Shown here piece after piece: positions 6,559 to 11,871 of a stretch of 11,871 bases of DNA. The stretch is taken from contig CAZQCI010000065.1 of assembly GCA_964592255.1 (NCBI GenBank), positions 1 through 11,871 on the forward strand. Reading direction: 5' to 3'. The notes below the pieces were generated by a model. It searched no databases. It saw nothing but the letters and a program-made list of their open reading frames with translations, and was not told where the DNA came from. The translations under genes were made by a program, and so were the position numbers. Numbering within the stretch: position 1 is the stretch's first letter; the number at the start of each line of letters is the position of its first letter. The DNA comes from CAZQCI01 sp964592255 (GTDB taxonomy: Bacteria > UBA10199 > SBBF01).

Positions 6559-7929
6559 ATGTCAAATACTCTTATAAATTCTCTCTACGTTTTATCTGCC
6601 CTGTTATTTATTACAGGGCTTAAGCTCCTTAATTCTCCAGCTCAAGCGCGTTTAGGAAATTTAGTTTCTGCACTAGGTATGTTGGTAGCCGTAGTTGCCA
6701 GCTTGTTTCACCGGGATATAGCGAGCTATACATGGATTATAGCAGCTTTGGTGTTTGGCTGCCTAATTGGTGCTATTTCGGCCAAAAAGGTGCAGATGAC
6801 GCAGATGCCAGAGATGGTGGCTTTATTTAACGGCTCTGGCGGTTTGGCGGCTATGCTTTTGGGCTGGTGGGAATATCATGTGTCTCCAGTGGTTTCAGTG
6901 GCGACGGCGTTTACGTTAATGGCTTCGGTTTTTATCGGAGGTTTAAGTTTTTCAGGAAGTGTAGTGGCTTGGGGCAAATTAAAAGAACTCATGGGAGGTA
7001 AACCCCATTTTTTTCCGGGTCAGAAATGGTTTAATCTTCTTTTAGTCTTGGGTGTGTTCGTAGGGGTCATTATTTTTTCTCTCAATCCTTCCCAAAACTA
7101 TCTTTTATTTATTGGGCTTATTTTCTCTTCTTTGCTTTTGGGTGTGTTGGTCGTTATGCCCATTGGGGGCGCTGATATGCCCGTGGTGATCTCTCTTCTC
7201 AATAGTTATACCGGTGTAGCTGCAAGTTCGGCGGGCTTTGTGGTGCATAATAACATTCTTATTGTTGCGGGAGCGTTGGTGGGAGCCAGTGGAATTATTC
7301 TCACCCGTTTGATGTGTAAAGCGATGAATCGTTCTTTAACCAATGTTTTGTTCAGCGGTTTTGGTTCTGGTTCAAACACTGTTTCTCAAGGAGTGGCAGG
7401 GGAGGTTAAATCCATGACTCCTGAAGAAGCTTATTATGTTTTGGAAGCGGCGCGCTTGGTGGTGGTTGTTCCTGGTTATGGAATGGCGGTGGCGCAAGCC
7501 CAGCATGTGGTTCATGAATTAGCTTCTCTTCTTGAAGAAAACGGATGCGAGGTCAAATACGCTATTCATCCTGTGGCGGGGCGTATGCCGGGACATATGA
7601 ATGTTCTTTTGGCCGAAGCCAATATTCCTTACGATCAGTTAATTGAAATGGAGGCTATCAATCCGCAGATGCCGATGGTGGATGTCTGTTTAGTCATTGG
7701 TGCCAATGATGTTGTGAACCCCGCGGCCCGTAATGATGAGGGTAGTCCTATTTATGGTATGCCTATTATCGATGCCGATAAGGCCAAGAACGTTTTTGTT
7801 CTTAAACGCTCCATGGCTTCAGGTTTTGCAGGTATCGACAATCCTTTGTTTTTCAACGACAATACCCGCATGATTTTTGGGGATGCTAAAGCTACCCTTC
7901 AGGCGGTGGTCAAGGGCTTCAAAGAATAG
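6559..7929 (+). CDS. pntB: NAD(P) transhydrogenase, beta subunit (domains II and III)
   Basis: 456 residues, the usual PntB length. It forms most of the proton-conducting membrane domain and the NADP(H)-binding domain III. With PntAA and PntAB it uses the proton gradient to reduce NADP+ with NADH. The N-terminal part has about nine hydrophobic segments and the conserved QMPEMVALFNGSGG (82-95) and VVMPIGGADMPVVISLLNSY (198-217). Domain III carries VVVPGYGMAVAQAQ (303-316), HPVAGRMPGHMNVLLAEA (337-354), GANDVVNPAA (381-390) and KRSMASGFAGIDN (416-428), all NADP-site signatures. The ATG at 6559 matches the expected N terminus; no Shine-Dalgarno is visible because a repeat lies immediately upstream. 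No key residue appears to be missing. Confidence 0.96.
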   Translation: MSNTLINSLYVLSALLFITGLKLLNSPAQARLGNLVSALGMLVAVVASLFHRDIASYTWIIAALVFGCLIGAISAKKVQMTQMPEMVALFNGSGGLAAMLLGWWEYHVSPVVSVATAFTLMASVFIGGLSFSGSVVAWGKLKELMGGKPHFFPGQKWFNLLLVLGVFVGVIIFSLNPSQNYLLFIGLIFSSLLLGVLVVMPIGGADMPVVISLLNSYTGVAASSAGFVVHNNILIVAGALVGASGIILTRLMCKAMNRSLTNVLFSGFGSGSNTVSQGVAGEVKSMTPEEAYYVLEAARLVVVVPGYGMAVAQAQHVVHELASLLEENGCEVKYAIHPVAGRMPGHMNVLLAEANIPYDQLIEMEAINPQMPMVDVCLVIGANDVVNPAARNDEGSPIYGMPIIDADKAKNVFVLKRSMASGFAGIDNPLFFNDNTRMIFGDAKATLQAVVKGFKE

Positions 7930-7945
7930 GTCAGAGTTAAAAAAC

Positions 7946-7975
7946 TTGACTATTTCTATGGTCATTTTGTATCAT
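7946..7975 (+). promoter_or_regulatory. Promoter of the toxin-antitoxin pair, predicting a leaderless mRNA
   Basis: TTGACT (7946-7951) and TATCAT (7970-7975) are separated by 18 bases. Only 6 bases lie between the -10 and the ATG at 7982, so transcription should start at or beside that codon. There is no Shine-Dalgarno, which fits a leaderless start. Confidence 0.5.
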
Positions 7976-7984
7976 GGCTCCATG
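7973..7984. promoter_or_regulatory. Palindrome over -10 and start codon, candidate antitoxin operator
   Basis: CATGG-CT-CCATG spans the end of the -10 hexamer and the antitoxin start codon. Type II antitoxins commonly bind palindromes at their own promoter and repress it. The location fits, but the arms are only 5 bases long, so the assignment is tentative. Confidence 0.35.
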
Positions 7985-8230
7985 AGCAGCCAAAATTCAG
8001 CCAAACAAATCAGTATTAGCGAGTTTAAGGCCAAATGCCTCTCTTTATTGGACGAGACCGGACGTACGGGAAAAGAATATTTGGTTACCCGGAATGGCAA
8101 GCCTTTGGCCAAGGTGATTCCCATTCAGAAAAAATCCCAGACATCCCGTGGCTCCCTTGCAGGGTTGGTGAAGTTGCATGGTGATATAGTGTCCGTTGAT
8201 TTTTCTGAAGATTGGGATGTTCTCAAATGA
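7982..8230 (+). CDS. Phd/YefM-type antitoxin
   Basis: 82 residues from the ATG at 7982. The N-terminal half, QISISEFKAKCLSLLDE (9-25) and EYLVTRNGKPLAKVIPI (32-48), is the Phd/YefM DNA-binding fold: a strand and helix followed by the 'TRNGKPLAKV' hairpin. The C-terminal part ending DFSEDWDVLK is the expected toxin-wrapping tail. It neutralises the PIN toxin encoded next and probably autorepresses the operon. An in-frame start at 7877 inside pntB would add 35 residues outside the fold and is rejected. The stop overlaps the toxin start in an ATGA arrangement, typical of coupled antitoxin-toxin pairs. Confidence 0.9.
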   Translation: MSSQNSAKQISISEFKAKCLSLLDETGRTGKEYLVTRNGKPLAKVIPIQKKSQTSRGSLAGLVKLHGDIVSVDFSEDWDVLK

Positions 8231-8622
8231 TTCTTTTGGATACCCATATTTTGCTTTGGTGGCATTTAAATTTTCCAAAATTGGGGGAAAAACGATTTGG
8301 TATTTTGGAGAAACTTGAAAGTAAGAAAGAAAATGTCTGGATTTCCATCATTTCTTTTTGGGAAATTGCCAAGTTGGCTTCTTTGGGGAGAATGAGTTCT
8401 TTATTGTCGCTGGATGAGTTGTTTAAGGAATTGGAAGAGCATCCTTTTGTGAAGGTCTTGCCATTGACGAGTGCCATTATTCTTGAAAGTATCCGTTTAG
8501 GCCCCAATTTTCACAAAGACCCCGCCGATCAGTTGATAGTGGCTACAGCTCGCGTTCATGGGCTTCGTTTGATGACGATGGATGAAAAAATTATCGATTC
8601 CGGGCTCGTGGCGATTACCTAA
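8227..8622 (+). CDS. vapC: PIN-domain ribonuclease toxin, VapC-like
   Basis: 131 residues from the ATG at 8227, which overlaps the antitoxin stop. PIN-domain acidic residues are all visible: Asp5 in LLDTH, Glu46 in FWEIAKL, Asp98/Asp101 in HKDPADQLIVATA and Asp119 in TMDEKI. This subfamily (LLDTHILLWW...WEIA...DPADR/Q) regularly pairs with Phd-type antitoxins. It is a Mg2+-dependent RNase, usually acting on tRNA or rRNA; the target is unknown here. Its end lies 4 bases from the convergent hypothetical gene. The catalytic set is intact, so it is probably active. Confidence 0.93.
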   Translation: MILLDTHILLWWHLNFPKLGEKRFGILEKLESKKENVWISIISFWEIAKLASLGRMSSLLSLDELFKELEEHPFVKVLPLTSAIILESIRLGPNFHKDPADQLIVATARVHGLRLMTMDEKIIDSGLVAIT

Positions 8623-8626
8623 GATT

Positions 8627-9250
8627 CTATTGGCCAACCATTCCTGCTGCCAGTTGATAATCTCCTTCAGCGCCGCGGTACGAGGACAGGCTGGCCGCCC
8701 CAACAGGGGTGATTTTTCCCCCGTTGTTGATGTAAGCGATGAGCTTGCTTTCGCAGTCTTCGTAACCGCTGACTTTTCCTACTTGAAGGGCCGCTTGAAG
8801 GGTGACTTCCAGCCATAGGGTGGCATCTTCTCTGGAAATGCCCTCTCCTGATTCTATTATGGTATTGACTAAGAATTCATTCCAGGAATGCTCCGTTTGA
8901 TTCGGAACGGTGATAGAAACCGTTAAAAACTGACTTGCGCTGGCTTCGGGGGCACTTCCAGAAGCAGTGGCAGGAATACCAGCATGAGTGTCGTTAATAG
9001 GTCGGTCAGCCTCCATCAGTCTTAAGGCATAAGAAGCTCCAGTTTCTGTAGGATTAGCCCCTGTACCCCCGGCGCAATTGCTGATAAAGCGGTCTCCCGT
9101 TTTGCGTCGTTTCTCTTGTAAGTCTTTATCCGAAATGCAAGAAGAGGGCCGCTGCAGACTTCTTATGCTGGAAAAAGAAGCTATGCTGATTGAGCTAGCG
9201 GAGTCAGTAGAGCTTGCGTGACCCTCGTATGCTTTAATTTGTGCTCCCAT
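8627..9250 (-). CDS. Hypothetical protein, Ser/Ala-rich N terminus
   Basis: Not recognised. From the ATG at 9250 it has 207 residues. This start is chosen over the ATG at 9289 because a good Shine-Dalgarno lies 5 bases upstream of it. Residues about 10-35 are rich in Ser, Thr and Ala (SSTDSASSISIASFSS), followed by a charged stretch (about 39-54), a Gly/Ala/Thr-rich middle region and a more structured C-terminal half (about 105-190) with predicted helices such as SREDATLWLEVTLQAALQVG. Three cysteines are spread along the chain. There is no signal peptide, membrane segment or known catalytic motif. It faces the toxin gene tail-to-tail and is divergent from the rhodanese gene. The good codon continuity and RBS argue that it is real. 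Confidence 0.6.
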   Translation of the reverse strand: MGAQIKAYEGHASSTDSASSISIASFSSIRSLQRPSSCISDKDLQEKRRKTGDRFISNCAGGTGANPTETGASYALRLMEADRPINDTHAGIPATASGSAPEASASQFLTVSITVPNQTEHSWNEFLVNTIIESGEGISREDATLWLEVTLQAALQVGKVSGYEDCESKLIAYINNGGKITPVGAASLSSYRGAEGDYQLAAGMVGQ

Positions 9251-9255
9251 GTGAT

Positions 9256-9264
9256 CTCCCCTTT
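9256..9264 (-). promoter_or_regulatory. Ribosome binding site deciding the hypothetical gene start
   Basis: The minus strand reads AAAGGGGAG, 5 bases before the ATG at 9250. No such motif precedes the upstream in-frame ATG at 9289, so translation most likely starts at 9250. Confidence 0.6.
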
Positions 9265-9330
9265 CTATTAAGAGTTCATCTGCCAACAAGGCTATTATCG
9301 GCGGATATTCGGAAAGGTTGCGTCTGTTGA

Positions 9331-9346
9331 TGAAATAATCATTTCA
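9331..9346. promoter_or_regulatory. Palindrome TGAAAT-N4-ATTTCA in a divergent promoter gap
   Basis: A perfect 6-base inverted repeat with a 4-base spacer lies 15 bases before the rhodanese start codon, in the 111-base gap between two divergent genes. Its position suits an operator controlling one or both genes. No regulator is identified. Confidence 0.35.
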
Positions 9347-9361
9347 TTTTAAGGTCTAATT

Positions 9362-9709
9362 GTGAAAATATCCTCTCCTATGTTAAAAATCAATCAAATG
9401 ACGGTGCAACAGTTAAAAGAAAAACTCGATAAAAAAGAAAGTTTTCGGCTTATCGATTGTCGTGAGCCGGGTGAATATGAAGCGTGTCGGATTGAAGGGT
9501 CCACCTTAATCCCTTTGTCTAACTTTGCTAAAACAGCCTTGACTCAACTTAAACCCGATGAGGAAATTGTTATCCATTGCCACCATGGGGGGCGCTCCCA
9601 GCGGGCTTGTGAATATTTAGCGGCTAACGGTTTTAAAAATATCTCTAATGTTACGGGGGGGATTGATGCGTGGTCGATCTCCATCGATTCTAAGGTTCCA
9701 AGGTATTAG
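9362..9709 (+). CDS. Single-domain rhodanese (sulfurtransferase family)
   Basis: 115 residues from the GTG at 9362, chosen because AAGG (9351-9354) sits 7 bases upstream; an in-frame ATG at 9380 has no such site. Features: the CH2A motif IDCREPGEYE (31-40), the active-site loop CHHGGRS (73-79) with Cys73 available for persulfide formation, and the end motif NVTGGIDAWS (96-105). The length fits GlpE/PspE-like single rhodaneses, and the CHHGxRS loop is the type also found in sulfur-carrier chemistry. It probably transfers sulfane sulfur to an acceptor in the cytoplasm; the acceptor is unknown. It is the first gene of a close co-directional run, with the receiver gene only 2 bases downstream. 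Confidence 0.9.
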   Translation: MKISSPMLKINQMTVQQLKEKLDKKESFRLIDCREPGEYEACRIEGSTLIPLSNFAKTALTQLKPDEEIVIHCHHGGRSQRACEYLAANGFKNISNVTGGIDAWSISIDSKVPRY

Positions 9710-9711
9710 GA

Positions 9712-10107
9712 ATGAAAATTTGGATTTTATCTCCCGATGTTTCCTTTGCCCATACCCTGAAACAGCAGATCAAAGGTTTAGGACATAAGGTGGAGTTGTT
9801 TTTTGATGTTTTATCCTTATCTGATTTTTTGTCCAAAAATAAAAAAGATAAATCCAAACGACCCGATTTGGCGTTTTTCGACCTTGAACCGGGTCAAACA
9901 GATAGTTTAGATTTATATCTTTCTTTAAAACAGGATTTTCCTGAAGTGGCAGGCTTGATTATTTTTTGTACTCATGTGGGTTATGGACATTATATGGCGT
10001 ATATGAAAGCTGCCGGTGCTGAAGAAGAGGTGCCCTACATTCAAAAAGGGCGTGTTGAAAAAGAGTTGGAGAAGTTACTTCTTGAATGGTCGCAAAAAAT
10101 GAGATAA
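9712..10107 (+). CDS. Stand-alone receiver-like (REC) domain protein
   Basis: 131 residues with the alternating strand/helix pattern of a CheY-like receiver and no output domain. Candidate phosphorylation-site residues are in the right order and spacing: Asp9 (ILSPD), Asp57 at the end of the third strand (LAFFDLEP), Thr87 (IIFCT) and Lys112 (YIQKG). The usual acidic pair near the N terminus is reduced to one Asp (Pro-Asp), and the Gly-Tyr-rich loop after Thr87 is unusual. It may therefore be a weak receiver or a pseudo-receiver. AAGG lies 8 bases before the ATG, inside the end of the rhodanese gene. No histidine kinase is in the window. The assignment is from pattern reading only. Confidence 0.6.
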   Translation: MKIWILSPDVSFAHTLKQQIKGLGHKVELFFDVLSLSDFLSKNKKDKSKRPDLAFFDLEPGQTDSLDLYLSLKQDFPEVAGLIIFCTHVGYGHYMAYMKAAGAEEEVPYIQKGRVEKELEKLLLEWSQKMR

Positions 10108-10165
10108 AAAGAAAACGGATTTATTTCTTGAACTCAATCCCCAGCAGAAGCGGCATTTTGTTTTG

Positions 10166-10423
10166 ATGGAGCAACTTTTTAAGGAGTTATCTACTTACTA
10201 TTATGAATCGGGTGTTGGGGGTAAGTCAGGGGAGATTGTTAACTTGTTGGGTAAAATAAAAAACACCTCTCAAAATTTAGAATGGTTTGCTGTGGTGAGG
10301 CAGGTGGATTATTTACTGGGTCTTCAAGAAGCCCAAATGGGTGGTTTGACCAAGATAAAGAGAGAAGTAAAAGAATTGTTGAATTTGTGTGATAAGGAAA
10401 TTAAAAAAATAAAGCCTGAATAG
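10166..10423 (+). CDS. Small charged helical hypothetical protein
   Basis: Not recognised. 85 residues from the ATG at 10166. The protein appears almost entirely helical, with a Tyr-rich start (STYYYESGVGG), a central IVNLLGKIKNTSQNLEWF region and a basic amphipathic C-terminal helix. There is no membrane segment or signal peptide. No Shine-Dalgarno is visible. The frame stays open upstream to a TGA at 10100, encoding plausible protein (such as FLELNPQQKRHF) without any standard start codon. The true N terminus is therefore uncertain (see findings). It lies between the receiver and PrsW-like genes and is probably cotranscribed. Confidence 0.6.
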   Translation: MEQLFKELSTYYYESGVGGKSGEIVNLLGKIKNTSQNLEWFAVVRQVDYLLGLQEAQMGGLTKIKREVKELLNLCDKEIKKIKPE

Positions 10424-10427
10424 AAAA

Positions 10428-10433
10428 TATAAT
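10428..10433 (+). promoter_or_regulatory. Possible -10 element before the PrsW-like gene
   Basis: A consensus TATAAT lies 10 bases before the ATG at 10444, just after the preceding stop codon. No -35 consensus is seen about 17 bases upstream (the region is A-rich), so an internal promoter is possible but unproven. Confidence 0.25.
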
Positions 10434-10443
10434 ATTCGGCTTC

Positions 10444-11871
10444 ATGACTATGAGCATCTTTATTATTTCCGTGTTTGCGTCTTTTATTCCTATTTTAGTT
10501 TATATTCTTTTTCTGCGTTGGCTCGATCGCTACGAGCCAGAGCCTTTTACCCACATTGTTGTGGTTTTTATTTTAGGGGCAACCGTTTCAACAGGGCTGT
10601 CTTATTTTGGTAATACCATTATCGCGATTATTGGCAGGATGGTTTTAACTTCTTCAGCCAGTCAATATGTTTCGGCAGCGATTGTGGCCCCTATTGTGGA
10701 AGAAATTAATAAAGGTTTAATTGTTTTAGCCTTTGCCACTTTGAGCAAGGAGTTTGACAACTTAACCGATGGTCTTTTTTATGGGGCTGTGGTGGGTTTA
10801 AGTTTTGCTTTCTCTGAAAACATTCTTTATTTCACCCGTGTCTATGCGCAAAGCGGCGAGTTTGCATGGATGAAAAATATGTATACTCGTAGCCTTTTTG
10901 CGGCAGGGTTGCATGCATCAGCCACGTCTCTTTTTGGGGTTGGGGTGGCTTACGGTAAGTATCGCAATAAGATAGAAAGAATTGGAGTATTGGTTGTTGG
11001 GTTATTGTTGGCGATGATGGTTCATTCTTTCTGGAACTCTCTTTTAACTGTAGCTGGGTTGTCGCAAGATAGAGTGTTGATGATTGTTCCTTTCTTGTGC
11101 TTGCCCGTAATCTTTTTTGTTCTTTTTGTCTGCTTTCAGATGTCCTTGCTTAATGAAAGCCAATTGATTGAAAAAAGCCTGACGGAGGAAGCCAAACAAG
11201 GGCTGCTTCCTTTGGGTCATGTGAAGTATTTAAAGTCTTATTTTGCACGAAATACTTCTGGTTGGTGTGATGATGTGACTCATAAAAAAGAGTACATCGA
11301 TACTGCGACACAATTGGCTTTTGAAAAAGGAAAATACTGGCAGTTGCCTGAGGAGAAGCGAGCCAGTGTGGAGCCCGAGATTCAACGCTTGCGCGATAAG
11401 CTGAAAACTTTTTTCAAAACACCTGCCGTATTAAACAACGAGCAAGGTAGTATCAGCAAAGTAGCCGCTATTTTGATCGGCTTTGTTGCTTTTTTTATAG
11501 TGGCCATCATTGTGGGGGTGGTTTCTTGGCATAGCATGCTTAAGAATTTTCCGGCCACCAAAGCGGCTCAAGTCTATTTGCAAAACAATCCGCAAGTGGA
11601 AGAAAGTCTCGGTAAAGTATCGACTTGGGATTCCGGACTCTCCGGTTCTTTTGATTATGGTTTTGGTGGGGGGGATGGCCGTTTGCAACTGAACCTTTCG
11701 GGAGATAAAGGCAAAGGTCGTGTGTTTTTGACTTTTTCGCAATTGAATACAGGTTTGCCTTGGCAAATTAAAACAGCCACTTTGTTTATTAAAGGAGATC
11801 GGGAGCCTCATAAATTGCCTACTCCTCAAGATTGGTATGATCGTACCTTGGATGCTATAGGAGACAGGAAC
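10444..11871 (+). CDS. PrsW-family glutamic intramembrane protease fused to a Coa1/Tim21-like domain (3' end outside window)
   Basis: 476 codons are open to the window edge. The N-terminal membrane part has about seven hydrophobic segments and all four PrsW/ABI-type motifs: VEEINK (85-90, the EExxK motif), GLSFAFSENILY (118-129) with Glu125, His157 following Arg149, and HSFWN (194-198). The DRYEPEP loop (28-34) is also typical of PrsW. A soluble, probably cytoplasmic charged linker (about 238-335) follows, then a further transmembrane helix (341-360). The C-terminal domain contains NNPQVEESLG and later GDKGKGRVFLTFS and W440 (GLPWQIKTATLFI). This matches the Coa1/Tim21 pattern of 'helix, short glycine-rich strands, then GxGxV...W.I'. 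PrsW members cleave membrane proteins, such as anti-sigma factors in Bacillus; the substrate here is unknown. Start at 10444 or 10450; no Shine-Dalgarno. Confidence 0.82.
   Translation, partial: MTMSIFIISVFASFIPILVYILFLRWLDRYEPEPFTHIVVVFILGATVSTGLSYFGNTIIAIIGRMVLTSSASQYVSAAIVAPIVEEINKGLIVLAFATLSKEFDNLTDGLFYGAVVGLSFAFSENILYFTRVYAQSGEFAWMKNMYTRSLFAAGLHASATSLFGVGVAYGKYRNKIERIGVLVVGLLLAMMVHSFWNSLLTVAGLSQDRVLMIVPFLCLPVIFFVLFVCFQMSLLNESQLIEKSLTEEAKQGLLPLGHVKYLKSYFARNTSGWCDDVTHKKEYIDTATQLAFEKGKYWQLPEEKRASVEPEIQRLRDKLKTFFKTPAVLNNEQGSISKVAAILIGFVAFFIVAIIVGVVSWHSMLKNFPATKAAQVYLQNNPQVEESLGKVSTWDSGLSGSFDYGFGGGDGRLQLNLSGDKGKGRVFLTFSQLNTGLPWQIKTATLFIKGDREPHKLPTPQDWYDRTLDAIGDRN

Noticed and set aside
2742..7929. 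A single NADPH operon joining reductase and transhydrogenase
   Set aside because: The genes are on opposite strands with the hydrolase gene between them; any link is only functional proximity.
7877..7981. Long N-terminal extension of the antitoxin starting within pntB
   Set aside because: The extra 35 residues are outside the Phd fold and come from pntB sequence in another frame; promoter and operator point to 7982.
8582..8818. Plus-strand frame running from the toxin end into the hypothetical gene
   Set aside because: It starts inside vapC, lies antisense to a gene with a good RBS, and shows no recognisable domain.
11431..11829. Minus-strand open frame of 132 codons and a nested plus-strand frame at 11510-11692
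   Set aside because: Both overlap the PrsW-Coa1 frame, which shows strong family motifs and continuous coding; they show no motif of their own.

Overview
The window looks like a piece of a bacterial chromosome, AT-leaning by eye. It is probably Gram-negative and perhaps from the broad former 'deltaproteobacterial' assemblage (Myxococcota, Bdellovibrionota or a related candidate phylum). That guess rests on a C-terminal tail resembling MYXO-CTERM sorting signals, on genome-style dispersed palindromic repeats, and on the gene mix; it is low confidence. No rRNA, tRNA, CRISPR array, transposase or phage gene was seen, and no stretch over 300 bases lacks a gene.

Layout. (1) 1-2659, plus strand: the end of an FG-GAP repeat surface protein with a Cys-x-Cys/transmembrane/Arg-rich tail, overlapping by 4 bases a phosphoglucose/phosphomannose isomerase, followed by mannose-1-phosphate guanylyltransferase. 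Together the two enzymes supply most of a GDP-mannose route (no phosphomannomutase is present). The guanylyltransferase gene runs into a dispersed repeat that supplies its last codons and stop. (2) 2742-4844, minus strand: ferredoxin/flavodoxin-NADP+ reductase and an alpha/beta hydrolase. (3) 4964-7929, plus strand: a three-gene proton-translocating NAD(P) transhydrogenase, with the alpha subunit split into a soluble and a membrane protein. A different palindromic repeat sits in each of its two intergenic gaps. (4) 7982-8622: a Phd/YefM-type antitoxin and PIN-domain toxin pair, apparently with a leaderless promoter and a palindrome over the start codon. (5) 8627-9250, minus strand: an unrecognised Ser-rich protein. 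(6) 9362 to the end, plus strand: rhodanese, stand-alone receiver domain, small helical protein, and a PrsW-type intramembrane protease fused to a Coa1/Tim21-like domain. The last gene runs off the window.

How parts fit together. Transhydrogenase (NADPH made at the expense of the proton gradient) and NADP+ reductase (electron exchange between NADPH and ferredoxin/flavodoxin) form a loose redox neighbourhood. The SIS isomerase and guanylyltransferase are a sugar-nucleotide pair. The last four genes are tightly spaced and co-directional. They are the best candidate for an undescribed functional unit, combining a phosphosignal-type receiver with a membrane protease that carries an extra soluble domain.
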